The notes below the pieces were generated by a model, which had not been told where the DNA came from, did no database searches, and was given only the letters and a program-made list of their open reading frames with translations. A DNA stretch of 64,000 nucleotides from assembly GCF_000698595.1 (NCBI RefSeq), contig NZ_JFHC01000035.1, positions 1 through 64,000 on the forward strand, given 5' to 3'. A program made the position numbers and the translations under genes. Origin of the DNA: Caballeronia glathei (GTDB lineage: Bacteria; Pseudomonadota; Gammaproteobacteria; Burkholderiales; Burkholderiaceae). This document shows positions 49,073 through 58,459 of the stretch, piece after piece; the stretch's first letter is position 1, and each line of letters opens with the position of its first letter.

Positions 49073-50312
49073 GGTACGGCTCCATCACGATGTCCTGCGT
49101 GACCTGAACCAGAAACTTCTGGCCGGGATCGACCGTGATGGTCGGCGGAATATTCTGGTTCCGCTGCAGGACCGCTTGCGCCGTTGTCGCCGCAACTTGC
49201 CCGGCCGTATCGCCGTAGGTCGTCACACCGTTGGGGGTGGCCGTCGTCGCAGTTTGGGAGCTTCCGTCGAATGCCTTGAGAAGAATGGCGGTGATGAACC
49301 CTGCCCCAAAGATCTTGAGGAAGTGACTGTTCACATCGCCAGAGAACCCCGAATAGCCATTCTGGTCGGCGCCCTGCATGCCATTGAGCGGCACGCTCTT
49401 TCCGTTGGGCAGCCGCAGGCTGGTCGACGCGACGAGCAACCGCTCCTGCCCAACCTTGATGTCTGCGCTGTACTGCCCGTTGATGAACGCGCCCTTGGGG
49501 ATCATCAAACATTCGCCGGTCAGGCTGTCGTAGACATCTTCGTCGACCATAAGAGCGACGCGCCCCGGCTTGTCCGAGTTGAGGCCTTCGACGGTCTTCA
49601 CGTGAATGACGTGCGGTGGCGTCAGCGTGCAACCGCGCGAGCGTCCGTTGAATGTGGTTTGCTCGATACCGCCCTGCCCCGCTGCCTCCTTCAAGAACGC
49701 TCGATCGCGATTTTCGGGAGCCTGGCCCTGACGTGCGAGTGCCAGCGCCATCGCATCCGCGCCGTTCGGTGCCGCTGCTGCGCGCGCGGCCCGAAATTCG
49801 TCCAACGATGGGATGCCCGGGGGAAGCGCCTGCGCGGCCGGGGCCGCGTTCCGGGAAGCGCCCGCCTGCTTGAACACCGACGAGGTGTAGATGGCGTCTT
49901 CCTTCGAGCGGTAAGCGAGGTCCTGACCGTCTGCGCCGCCCTTGCCGAGCTCCTGCTGAAAGTCGGCGCCGGTCAACATTGGCTTCACCGGCGACCGTTG
50001 TGCTGCGGCGTCGGATGAGGCTCGCGCAGCGGCGTCCGCGGCTGCGGCATCCCGTTGCTGGCGAATCAACTGGTCAATGTCGTTGTTGTTGGTGGCCGGA
50101 GCCTCTGTGCTGCTCTTTAGCGCGGTCGCCTTTTTCAGGCGGGCTTCCTCATCCGCCTTGCTGGTTGCCTGCAGCTCATAGTAGAAGCCCAGGCCGCCAA
50201 TCACGACAGCGGCGAGAATGCCGATGCTCATGATCGCGTTGCGAGGCGTCTTGCCTTTGACGAGCGCCTCTTGCTCAGCGCTGGGCGGGGCCGATTTAGA
50301 TTTCTTGGCCAC
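49065..50312 (-). CDS. virB10: VirB10/TrbI-like conjugation protein
   Basis: The 415-residue protein has a short cytoplasmic start, one membrane helix (AIMSIGILAAVVIGGLGFYY, 26-45), a Pro/Ala-rich region and the C-terminal VirB10 beta-barrel with CTLTPPHVIHVKTVEGL, CLMIPKGAFINGQY and GVTTYGDTAGQ. VirB10 spans the envelope and opens the outer membrane channel. It overlaps the next gene by eight bases. Confidence 0.9.
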   Translation of the reverse strand: MAKKSKSAPPSAEQEALVKGKTPRNAIMSIGILAAVVIGGLGFYYELQATSKADEEARLKKATALKSSTEAPATNNNDIDQLIRQQRDAAAADAAARASSDAAAQRSPVKPMLTGADFQQELGKGGADGQDLAYRSKEDAIYTSSVFKQAGASRNAAPAAQALPPGIPSLDEFRAARAAAAPNGADAMALALARQGQAPENRDRAFLKEAAGQGGIEQTTFNGRSRGCTLTPPHVIHVKTVEGLNSDKPGRVALMVDEDVYDSLTGECLMIPKGAFINGQYSADIKVGQERLLVASTSLRLPNGKSVPLNGMQGADQNGYSGFSGDVNSHFLKIFGAGFITAILLKAFDGSSQTATTATPNGVTTYGDTAGQVAATTAQAVLQRNQNIPPTITVDPGQKFLVQVTQDIVMEPYHE

Positions 50313-50314
50313 GA

Positions 50315-51190
50315 TCAGAACACTCCGAAGATCCGGCGCCGACCGCGGGCCACGGTGACTTCGTCCTTGCCCGAGCGCAAAACGATCTCATCGGCCAGAC
50401 GCTGAAGCACGAGGAAGTCACCACGGCGAATGAAGTTGGCGACAACCCGATCGCCATGATCGAGGATAAACGGCACGGGCCATTCTTGCGCTTTGGCCGG
50501 CATGCGCATCCACACCGCGTGGCCATCGTCGAACACCGTTTCGGGCGTGAATTCCGCCCTGCCCTCGACGGTGTAGTCCCAGTTCAGCTTGTCCGGGGCA
50601 ACGCTGATGCTGCCAGAATCGGCACCGCCGCGGCTGCCATTGCCGCTCGCATCGTCCCGAGCGCTGACGCGCGCCATTGGCGCGCGCGGATACTGGAAAC
50701 GGACCGTCTGATAGAACAGGCCGCCCGCCGGCGACGCGATGAGCGTGAAGTCATATTCGCGCAGGTTCGTCGTCAGATGCAGTGTGTTGACGAGATCCGA
50801 CTTGTGCGGCTTGATGAACACATGGTTCATCTTGTCGTCATCGATTTCCCACTGCACGCTGTCGCCCATCGCGGGATCGGTGACCAGCTTCTCGCCCTTT
50901 TCCAGTTCGATGGTCGTGAGCTTCAACGGAGCGGTGAGCACTCGATAAATCTGGTCGCGGCTATACGGAAAGACGCCAATACGCGCGTCACCCGGCATCG
51001 TCATCGGATCCGCACCGCCGTTGAACGGATTGATCGGGCTCATCGGGTCGCCAGCGATCATCGCGGCGTCCACCACGCCCGAAGGGGCTGATGCTTTTTT
51101 CGCCTGAGCTACCGGTGCAGCAAAGGCTGCACATACAACGAGGACACACATGCCGATGACCGGCCGCTTGTAGAGTTTGGTTGCGGTCAT
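50315..51190 (-). CDS. virB9: VirB9/TrbG-like conjugation protein
   Basis: The 291-residue protein begins MTATKLYKRPVIGMCVLVVC with a signal peptide. The CagX/VirB9 motifs are PGDARIGVFPYSRDQIYRVL, MNHVFIKPHKSDLVNTLHL, YDFTLIAS, and the C-terminal half with FDDGHAVWMRMP and VVANFIRRGDFLVLQRL. It forms the outer ring of the type IV secretion channel with VirB10. Confidence 0.9.
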   Translation of the reverse strand: MTATKLYKRPVIGMCVLVVCAAFAAPVAQAKKASAPSGVVDAAMIAGDPMSPINPFNGGADPMTMPGDARIGVFPYSRDQIYRVLTAPLKLTTIELEKGEKLVTDPAMGDSVQWEIDDDKMNHVFIKPHKSDLVNTLHLTTNLREYDFTLIASPAGGLFYQTVRFQYPRAPMARVSARDDASGNGSRGGADSGSISVAPDKLNWDYTVEGRAEFTPETVFDDGHAVWMRMPAKAQEWPVPFILDHGDRVVANFIRRGDFLVLQRLADEIVLRSGKDEVTVARGRRRIFGVF

Positions 51191-51192
51191 GC

Positions 51193-51897
51193 TTATGCGG
51201 TCCGCTCGAGGCGGAAGAACGGAATGTAGATGCCGAAGGGGTTCGCCGTCAGCGCCTGATCCGCACTGGGGGCGACGATCTGATAGCGCAGGGTCAGCGC
51301 GAACTGCTTGACCTCCGGCTTCCCGACCGATCCAGCTTGTGACGTGGTCGTCGTGAATTCAACGAGGACGGTGGAATCTTCGAGCAGCGCGATGTTGCGC
51401 ACATCAACTTCGCGAATCAGCTTGGGGTTCGCCGTGATCGCCTGGAACGGCGCGTCGTTCTTCAACCAGTCGCGGAACTGGCCGGTTGCCGCACCAATCA
51501 TTTGCGCCTTCACCGAATTGATGTTGGCGGTCATGCGCGAGGTTTCGAGGCGGTCGGACAACACGGGTTCGATCGTGAACCAACGCACCGCCATGTCTTT
51601 GACGGTCGTACGGATCGCTTGGGAGTCGGGCTTGTAGGCAACAAGCTCAGTCACGATCGGATGGCCGCCGACGTCGGCCGAGACACCAACGACACGAGTG
51701 ACCGATGGCGGCGGTTGACGCGTCCAAACTGCGCCGGCGGCTATGAACGCGAGGCCAAACGAAATCAGCATCCAGCGGTTCGCTTCGAGCTTGAGTCTCG
51801 TGCTCGTCTCGAAGATGACCTTGCTCGGGTCTTCATCGGCGTACATGCCAGGAGCCGGTGACAGCGCGGCGCGACGTTTGTTTTTAAAAAGACGCAT
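51193..51897 (-). CDS. virB8: VirB8/TrbF-like conjugation protein
   Basis: The 234-residue protein begins MRLFKNKRRAALSPAPG. One membrane helix (about 42-60, WMLISFGLAFIAAGAVW) is followed by a VirB8 periplasmic domain with DMAVRWFTIEPVLSDRL and REVDVRNIALLEDSTVLVEF. The start is ATG 51897 with AAGGG upstream. It is the first gene of the minus-strand operon that continues to 36.6 kb, and the palindromes at 52019 and 52242 probably control it. Confidence 0.85.
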   Translation of the reverse strand: MRLFKNKRRAALSPAPGMYADEDPSKVIFETSTRLKLEANRWMLISFGLAFIAAGAVWTRQPPPSVTRVVGVSADVGGHPIVTELVAYKPDSQAIRTTVKDMAVRWFTIEPVLSDRLETSRMTANINSVKAQMIGAATGQFRDWLKNDAPFQAITANPKLIREVDVRNIALLEDSTVLVEFTTTTSQAGSVGKPEVKQFALTLRYQIVAPSADQALTANPFGIYIPFFRLERTA

Positions 51898-52018
51898 GGC
51901 AACCCTTGTTGAATGGCTACCATTGAAACAGCGCGAACGTCCTTTTTTCCTTCGAAAGACGATGAGTTTTGTGCGCCTTTGCGCCGAACCTCCTCGTGGC
52001 TCGCGATGCATGCTTCCG

Positions 52019-52036
52019 GAGCGCTATCCAGATAGC
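52019..52036. repeat. palindromic repeat, left copy
   Basis: GAGCGCTATCCAGATAGC includes the 16-base palindrome CGCTATCCAGATAGCG with an extra G. Its exact inverse is at 52242-52259. It lies about 120 bases before the transfer operon start. Confidence 0.75.
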
Positions 52037-52241
52037 GTTGCCGGAGCGAAATGACGCCCCTTTTTCGTCGCCTTTCTACCCTCACACTGCGGCAGATCCG
52101 TGGTTGTGTCGGCCACGAATAGCACTCGTATCGACGACATGTGTACCGATTAAAGGGGGGGTCCGTATTCGGTACAAACTGAGAAAACTTATTTTTCCTT
52201 TTTCGTCAGTGGGTTACACGATGCGGGAAAAAACGCTGTCT

Positions 52242-52259
52242 GCTATCTGGATAGCGCTC
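52242..52259. repeat. palindromic repeat, right copy (inverted)
   Basis: GCTATCTGGATAGCGCTC is the inverse of the copy at 52019. The two are 205 bases apart, a spacing that would suit looping or two binding sites of one regulator. Confidence 0.75.
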
Positions 52260-52976
52260 GTTTTTTGAACGGCTTTGCAATAACGTGATCTGATCGATGG
52301 CGAAGAGAATTGCCTGCAAGCTGCAAAACCGTTCGGTAAGCGCACGTGGCTTCTCAGTGAACAAACGGGCGTGGGCGGGAGACTTGTCAGCTGTGCCTTA
52401 CGCTAAGAGCGCTCAAAAGACTACGTTGGTCAGGGCCCTACCTTCTGGCGACGGCTCATGGGAAGAGAAGACTTGTTTCATCTAGAGGCTGTCACTGCTG
52501 TTTCACCGCGCGCGCAACAACGAAGCGGGCGTTCCCCTAAAAGCCTCACCTAACCCCGCAGAAAGGATTGAATTGTTACTCCGGAGTAGCGTTTCGACGC
52601 GTCAGGGGTGGGTCAGTTTTAGGTGAAAACATGGGATGAACCCCTGCGGCTGATCGAGAATTGGAACGCAGATGCTGGCTTAATTTCTCGTTTTAAATCG
52701 ATCGATTAGGTATTTCGAAGCGCGGCTGCTCTCGTCGTAACGACGTGACATCGACTTCGGATTTCCGATGCGCGCGACTTGACGTCCCAGCCTGATGATT
52801 GTCGCCCAGAGGGGATTTCAACGGCGCTCACCCACATGCAGCCGGGTCGCTTCGGAGGCATCCTGCTTGAGCCTGTTCACAAAAAATCGGACGAACTGAG
52901 AGAGGGAGAGAGGGAGATACGCTCACGATTATTCAACGAAGTACTTAGCCGCGCGCGTCCAGCGGACGCATGCCGG

Positions 52977-54458
52977 TTATCGGCGTCGGATAGCTTTCCT
53001 GAGTTCGCCGGCGACAAACGGGATGAACGTGTTGGCAACATCGGGGAAGCTCAAAATGTTGGCCTCGGTGACCTGAGCGGGCTTGAGATTTTGACGTTCA
53101 ATCGCACGAATGCCCATAGTGCTTGACGCGACAAACTTGCGCACCAGTTCTTCGCGTCGATTCATATCCGCTTCGTCAAAGGATTTCCGCGCCAAGCGAA
53201 GCTCTTCTTGCCGACGGTGCTCATGCGCGGCGGTTGCGGCCGCAACACTGGCTTCGACAGCCTTTTGCCTTTCAGACTTGGCTTCCTGTTGAATTGTCGC
53301 CGCTCCGACCAACTGTGCCTGAATCAACTCAATTTGTTTATCGGCTTCTGAGACGCGGTAATTGTCTGAAAGGGCCTTCATCATGTATCCCGCAGCCGTT
53401 TTGATCTTCTCTCCCTGCCGTATTTTCCACCGTGTGTATTCGATGGCTTGCTGAATGCGCTCATCAGTCCACACAGCGCGGTTCTGGGCGATTCGCTCAA
53501 ACTGGCTGTCGGATAGTGCGAATTCTTTTTGGAGCGTCATAAAGAGCGCTACCGAGTTGAGCATGTCCGCTTTGGTCGCTACAGCGGCTTCTTTGCGCTT
53601 CAACCTGAAGCGAATCTGATCTTTCTTTCGGGAACCGGGTGTGCCGGCTCGCGTCTCGTACGAGAGCTCAATGTCGGACAGTTCGTTGATCTGGCTGACC
53701 GCTGGCTCGAGGTAGTCGCGCTTGAAGTACTTGAATTCGGCGTTGTTCGCCCACGACTTCCCCGGCAGATTTCGAACCAGGTCCAGGGACAACCAGTCCG
53801 TAACCCCATTAGGCACGGACGGTAAGACATGGTCGTAAATGCCTCGGGCATAGATGAGCGTAAATCTCGAGGTTACCAGCAGGCTGGTCCAGTAGGAGTT
53901 CTCTGGGTCCTTGATGAGCCGCTGTAGCTCGACTGGTACTCGAAACCGAATGCGGCCGTTCCTCACGCTGACTCGGCCTATCAACTCCAGCCAATCCCCT
54001 TCTTCGTCAACAACCGTCACGTTCAGGTCATCACGCGCAGCACTGAGCTTTTCTTCGCCGGGCTCCGACGGCTCCGCTAGCATCCGGCCTGCTGAGTCAA
54101 CCGCCACGACTGGTGCGCTCATCACTTCAAGCATGGACGATTTAACGCTGCGAATGACACTGGAGAAATGTTTCTTATTCCTGCTGTCATAGCGCATCAG
54201 CCATTTGAAGAAGCTGAGCGTCACGTCATAGTGATCCTGGATTTCAGGGTCCTGCGCCACGATGAAGTACGCGGCATCAACAAAGCGTCTAGCGGAAAGA
54301 CCTAAACCGACAATGCGGGCAAAAACGCGGTTTTTTTGGTAGCCAATATCTTTATCAGGGGCAGCTTCGTCGATAGACCTTTGTGCCGGCGCCATCTCGA
54401 CGAAGAGGTCGAGCGCGAATTGAAGGGGCGTCACTCGCCGGTCTACACTGCTGGACAT
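52977..54458 (-). CDS. plasmid replication initiator (Rep_3/RepB-like)
   Basis: The 493-residue protein begins MSSSVDRRVTPLQFALDLF and carries the winged-helix initiator features: LIYARGIYDHVLPSV, TDWLSLDLVRNLPG, and FKYFKRDYLEPAVSQINELSDIEL. A long coiled-coil, charged tail runs from about residue 365 to the end and includes a Glu/Ala/Arg-rich helix. Iterons lie just upstream and again past 55.1 kb. I used ATG 54458; ATG 54497 is also in frame. The initiator would bind the iterons and recruit DnaA and DnaB. Confidence 0.85.
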   Translation of the reverse strand: MSSSVDRRVTPLQFALDLFVEMAPAQRSIDEAAPDKDIGYQKNRVFARIVGLGLSARRFVDAAYFIVAQDPEIQDHYDVTLSFFKWLMRYDSRNKKHFSSVIRSVKSSMLEVMSAPVVAVDSAGRMLAEPSEPGEEKLSAARDDLNVTVVDEEGDWLELIGRVSVRNGRIRFRVPVELQRLIKDPENSYWTSLLVTSRFTLIYARGIYDHVLPSVPNGVTDWLSLDLVRNLPGKSWANNAEFKYFKRDYLEPAVSQINELSDIELSYETRAGTPGSRKKDQIRFRLKRKEAAVATKADMLNSVALFMTLQKEFALSDSQFERIAQNRAVWTDERIQQAIEYTRWKIRQGEKIKTAAGYMMKALSDNYRVSEADKQIELIQAQLVGAATIQQEAKSERQKAVEASVAAATAAHEHRRQEELRLARKSFDEADMNRREELVRKFVASSTMGIRAIERQNLKPAQVTEANILSFPDVANTFIPFVAGELRKAIRRR

Positions 54459-54498
54459 ACCTGGTTCCCTGATGATTTCAGCAGACTGTAGGCGCACA

Positions 54499-54796
54499 AA
54501 GGTGAGATGTCAACACCGAACTCTCACCTTCGAGATCTCGGCGGTCAGGGCGCACACCATCTCTCACTCCTGGCACATCAGTTCTCACCTTTCGCACCAA
54601 ACGTTGCGGTCTAATCTCTTGTATTAAAAAGAAAAATCGCTCGTTGTCCACAGGCCAAAGCGATCAACTCTCACTTCTCAGAAACAATCGAATGAGATCT
54701 CACTTTTGCGCCCCGAATATCTCCCACTGCTTACGCTAATTTCTCACCGGTGTCGCACAATTTCTCTCACCTTTGACACATTATTCCTCACCTTTA
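54499..54796. repeat. first set of iterons upstream of rep
   Basis: At least eight short copies of TCTCAC[CT]TTT or close variants occur at about 54522, 54562, 54582, 54668, 54696, 54740, 54763 and 54786, with one reverse copy at 54499. A DnaA box with one mismatch (TTGTCCACA, 54645) and an AT-rich tract (54800-54830) are nearby. This looks like the replication origin. Confidence 0.75.
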
Positions 54797-55120
54797 AAGC
54801 GTTAAGTTATTGATTCAAAACAATTCATGCGGAGCCTGTTAGTTTGTTAGTCGGTTTCTCTTTATAAAACAACGTACACACAGGCCCTTCCAGCGATCGC
54901 GAGGTGTAGCCCTTCCGACGGCCAGCTGCGACTCAGATGCTTGGGAGGCACTGAAGGCGCATCGATGGACGCGTTCATCGCATTCCCAAATTCGTTCACC
55001 TTGTGCGCGAAGCTTCGACCAGCACATCGTGCTTCAAACAGTGCCCATCGATCTTGCGCTGATCAATGGGTCATGACTTGTGCTGTTTCCTGTGGCAAGT
55101 GACCGACCGCTGCTGTCGAC

Positions 55121-55510
55121 AGAGGTGAGAGATTGTGTGCACGACGTTGCTAGCGTCATCGCTGACGTCATCGGGTTGCACATAATCTCTCACCTTTGGC
55201 GGCGTCGGACGGGGTTCGGTGGCAAGTCTGGCGCTGGGCTCGTCTTCAGAGCAATTGGCGAGAGCGTCCGGCGCAGTTAATCCCCGACTGCGGAGAGAAA
55301 AACGCTCCGATCATTGGGCATCGAAGCTCGTAGGGAACGAGAGCGTCAAGTTAGCGCTGCATGTGCGGCAATTCTGGAGGGTTCGCGTCGCACTCCCTAT
55401 TTGAAGCCGAGTTTCAGGTGCACATAATCTCTCACCATTCGGCCGAGGGCGCGTCCGCGTACACCCCTTCGTTCACCTTGGGCACTCGAAAGGTGAGAGA
55501 TTTTGTGAGC
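55121..55510. repeat. four extended iterons in the rep-parA interval
   Basis: Copies of the extended repeat TGCACATAATCTCTCACC lie at 55121 (reverse), 55177, 55419 and 55489 (reverse), differing by one to four bases. They contain the core of the shorter iterons. Two direct and two inverted copies suggest control of rep copy number or handcuffing as well as initiation. Confidence 0.8.
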
Positions 55511-55663
55511 CTTTCGTCGGACCTAGACAAGCCCTCCACGGACGAATTCGAGTGAAAACAAAGAGTTACGTACACCTGTTAAGAAATAGGTATCAACGAA
55601 AGCCCGATTCTGCGTTTTTCATGTATTCTCCGTTTAGCGCATTTTTCTAGGAAAAACTCAGAA

Positions 55664-56881
55664 ATGGCAAATGTTAGTCAACCGATGCCCATAAAGCGAA
55701 CCGTGACGCTCGAGGAAATATCAGATTTCGCGGATGTGGTCACGGACTATGCGACTGAACTGCGTGACCAAATCTTGGCACCTCGTCCCCGCAAGGCGGC
55801 GCCAGTGTTTACGACTGGAGAAATCGCTGAACTGTGCGGACTCACGCGGCAACAGGTGCAATATTTAGCGACAAAAGGCGATGGTGTTCTCCCCGAAGGG
55901 CAATCTACCGGCACCGGTCGCAGCCGTAGTCGTCTCTTCACATTGCCGGAGGCCCGTTACTGGGTACAACAGGTTTCGGATGTCTATCAAACGCCGCTAG
56001 TCGCAGGGCCGAGTGACTTCGAAGGCAAGGTGCTCGTCACATCTCAACTGAAAGGTGGGTCTGCAAAAACGACGACGACCATGTGCTTGGCTCAAGGGCT
56101 GAGCCTCCGCGGACGGAAAGTACTCGTGATTGACCTCGATCCTCAGGCTTCACTATCAGAGCTATGTGGATTGTATGCCGAGAAGGAAGTATTTCCCGAT
56201 GATACGGTGCTCCCTTATATCTATGACCAGAAGGTCGAAGGTGGCCTGCTGTCCAAAGTGCAGAAAACCTATTGGGACGGCTTGGACGTCATCCCCGCAC
56301 ATACAGAACTTGTCGGCGCTGAGTATCATCTTCCGGCAATGCAGATGAAAGTGGCGGGCTTCAAATTTTGGCAGGTGCTCCGCGATGGCCTCGCGCCGTT
56401 GCGCAAGCACTATGACTACATCCTCTTGGACACGTCGCCCTCGCTCTCGTATTTGAATCTGAATGCGCTCTTGGCAGCGGACGCTATGGTTATGCCAATG
56501 GTCCCGGAGAATCTCGACTTTTTCAGCTCACTCTCGTTCTGGCGGCTTTTCTCCGACGTCGCCAAATCCTTTATTAAGTACGAAACCGACAAACAGTACG
56601 ATTTCGTGTCCGTCTTATTAACGCGAGTGAACTACACCAATACTTCTGCCGCCCCCGTCGTCCGCACCTGGGCGCAGGGCGCTTATCGAAGCTGGCTAGC
56701 CCAGTTCGAAGTTCCTGCTAGTTCTGTGATGAGCTCGGGAGCGCTAGCATTCACGACCGCTTTCGATATCAGCAGCTCACACAGCCAGGCCAAGTCCTTG
56801 GCCCGCGTGAAACAGCCGCTGGTGGACTACTGCCGGTGGATTGACGACCAATTCGTTGAACAATGGAGGCCAACAAAATGA
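55664..56881 (+). CDS. parA: ParA, partition ATPase
   Basis: The 405-residue protein is a type Ia ParA. An N-terminal DNA-binding part (FTTGEIAELCGLTRQQVQYL, MerR-like) precedes the deviant Walker A KGGSAKTTTT (131-140), followed by VIDLDPQASLS and LLDTSPSLS. It would move plasmid copies with ParB and repress its own promoter. The start is ATG 55664, and parB overlaps its stop by four bases. Confidence 0.9.
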   Translation: MANVSQPMPIKRTVTLEEISDFADVVTDYATELRDQILAPRPRKAAPVFTTGEIAELCGLTRQQVQYLATKGDGVLPEGQSTGTGRSRSRLFTLPEARYWVQQVSDVYQTPLVAGPSDFEGKVLVTSQLKGGSAKTTTTMCLAQGLSLRGRKVLVIDLDPQASLSELCGLYAEKEVFPDDTVLPYIYDQKVEGGLLSKVQKTYWDGLDVIPAHTELVGAEYHLPAMQMKVAGFKFWQVLRDGLAPLRKHYDYILLDTSPSLSYLNLNALLAADAMVMPMVPENLDFFSSLSFWRLFSDVAKSFIKYETDKQYDFVSVLLTRVNYTNTSAAPVVRTWAQGAYRSWLAQFEVPASSVMSSGALAFTTAFDISSSHSQAKSLARVKQPLVDYCRWIDDQFVEQWRPTK

Positions 56882-57849
56882 GCAACATTCGTGATCAGAT
56901 GCTAGCGAAGACCGCAGGCCTTCGATCCACGGAGGAAAGAACGCCGAGCGCCAGCCGCCGGGCTAACCGGACGGAGACCGCACCGGGCATGGCCGGTGCA
57001 TTGGCCGCCGCCCAGTTGCGTGTACAAGAGCTGGAATCGACGGGAACGACGTCGCAGCTCTTGGTGACAGAGCTTGTGCCGAATCCTTGGCAACCGAGAC
57101 GTGTATTTAACGAAGCTAAGTTGGCGGAGCTTGCAGAGTCGATTCGTGAGGTCGGGCTGATGCAACCCGTCGTTGTCCGTCGCGTCGAATCTGGATACCA
57201 GATCGTTGCAGGCGAACGGCGCTGGCGGGCGCATAAATTGTTGGGTCAGGAAAGTGTCAAGGCCGTCGTCATCGACTGCACCGACCAGGACATGGCCGTG
57301 CTAGCGCTCGTGGAAAATATTAGCCGGGATGATCTCGTTGACTACGAAGTCTCGATGTCGATACGTCGGACCGAAAAAGAGTTCCCTAGTCGAAAGCGTA
57401 TGGCGGAAGCCCTAGGGATGTCGCGGTCGGGACTCTACCGGTACTTCTCCTTCGATAATCTCCCGGACTTCATCAAGAAGGACCTCGACTTGCAGCCGGC
57501 GATGCTCGGCGCAACCGCAGCGGATGAAATTGTAACGACACTTAAAAAGCATGGCGACGCTGGTCTCCGGGCCGCGGAAGAGCTTTGGCCTCAGATCTTG
57601 AAAGGTGATCTGCACCAGAGCAAGTACGCCGCAGCCATTTCGTCGCATGCTACTAAGTCGAGAAACGGGACGGAAGCCGCCAGCCGCAGCATCGACAAAT
57701 TCTTCTCGGGTAAGGCTCAAGCCGGCAATATCACCAAGGATGAAAGTAATTTCACCGTACGGATCAAGACTGGCATGCTCAGCGAGGAGCAAGAACGGGA
57801 TATCCGCGAGGTCATCGGGCGTTTATTTTCAACCCAACCTCGCACGTGA
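56878..57849 (+). CDS. parB: ParB, partition protein
   Basis: The 323-residue protein has a ParB/Spo0J CTPase domain: LVPNPWQPRRVF, GERRWRAHKLL and ENISRDDL. A helix-turn-helix (MAEALGMSRSGLYRYF) and a C-terminal dimerisation helix follow. It starts at ATG 56878 inside the parA stop. It would bind the palindromes at 57937 and 58006. Confidence 0.9.
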   Translation: MSNIRDQMLAKTAGLRSTEERTPSASRRANRTETAPGMAGALAAAQLRVQELESTGTTSQLLVTELVPNPWQPRRVFNEAKLAELAESIREVGLMQPVVVRRVESGYQIVAGERRWRAHKLLGQESVKAVVIDCTDQDMAVLALVENISRDDLVDYEVSMSIRRTEKEFPSRKRMAEALGMSRSGLYRYFSFDNLPDFIKKDLDLQPAMLGATAADEIVTTLKKHGDAGLRAAEELWPQILKGDLHQSKYAAAISSHATKSRNGTEAASRSIDKFFSGKAQAGNITKDESNFTVRIKTGMLSEEQERDIREVIGRLFSTQPRT

Positions 57850-57873
57850 TTAGTCTAGATCACCTACGTCGCG

Positions 57874-57898
57874 GCCCGCTTTTTGTGCGGGCTTTTTT
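57874..57898 (+). terminator. intrinsic terminator after parB
   Basis: GCCCGC (57874-57879) pairs with GCGGGC (57887-57892), followed by six T. It ends the parA-parB transcript. Confidence 0.9.
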
Positions 57899-57936
57899 GT
57901 AACCCGCGACACCCCTTAGGGCTAATAGGCTGAAGA

Positions 57937-57955
57937 GTGTCCCGAGTCGGGACAC
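57937..57955. promoter_or_regulatory. parS: candidate parS site 1
   Basis: GTGTCCCGAGTCGGGACAC is a 19-base palindrome around a central G, extended to 25 bases here by AGA and TCT arms. It follows parB by 88 bases. ParB-type proteins bind such sites. Confidence 0.75.
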
Positions 57956-58005
57956 TCTGTCAAACCGAAGACTGCGCCCGATAAGCGACCCGGAGGTTTT
58001 AAAAA

Positions 58006-58024
58006 GTGTCCCGAGTCGGGACAC
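58006..58024. promoter_or_regulatory. parS: candidate parS site 2
   Basis: This is an identical copy of the 19-base palindrome GTGTCCCGAGTCGGGACAC, 69 bases after the first. The outer arms differ, which marks the 19 bases as the conserved core. Confidence 0.75.
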
Positions 58025-58459
58025 GCAGATCTATCACCGAATGATTACGGTAGGTCCCGGTATATGCTTAAAAGCAGCCTCACGTTATCACGCAAATTGC
58101 GCGAGGGTTCCGCTGAAGCTGACGTTTTTCGGCGTCTTTGCAAAAACACATGGATCGCAATCGGCTACAAGACACAATCTTCCCCTTGATCCCCATAAAC
58201 GTCTTGGTGCGCTCTTGAGCGGCCAACGACCTCTCGCGATTAAGAGTTCGAACAGTACTGGATTGACGGCGTGGACCGCCAGGGGCTGGTCAAACCACCG
58301 ATCGAGCAAGGGCTCGTCTAGGGCATCCCGGTCTGCTCCAGAATGCCTACAGATGCCTCACGGTTGCCATGTCCTTGTGCCTTTCCTTTGATGCTAGGTC
58401 ATAGCGGTAATCTGTAACGGCCCAGGCGGGGAGACGACACATATATTGATCGTGCAGAA
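58025..58459. other. intergenic region, no gene seen
   Basis: Frames here lack ribosome binding sites and family features. It is the stretch between the parS sites and the TnpB relic and may hold the left end of an insertion, but I cannot define its border. Confidence 0.4.

Larger units (their letters stand above)
51898..52976. other. regulatory region between rep and the transfer operon
   Basis: No supported gene is seen; frames at 51969, 52297 and 52779 lack a good start or family. The region contains an 18-base inverted repeat pair (52019 and 52242), a GTACCGA/TCGGTAC inverted repeat (52143-52175), and AT-rich patches (52185-52200, 52680-52710). It probably holds promoters for the transfer operon. 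Confidence 0.5.

Noticed and set aside
52741..52800. Another TTGAC sequence upstream of 52.8 kb
   Set aside because: The -10 region does not sit at the 15-base spacing that defines the shared promoter family, so I left it out.
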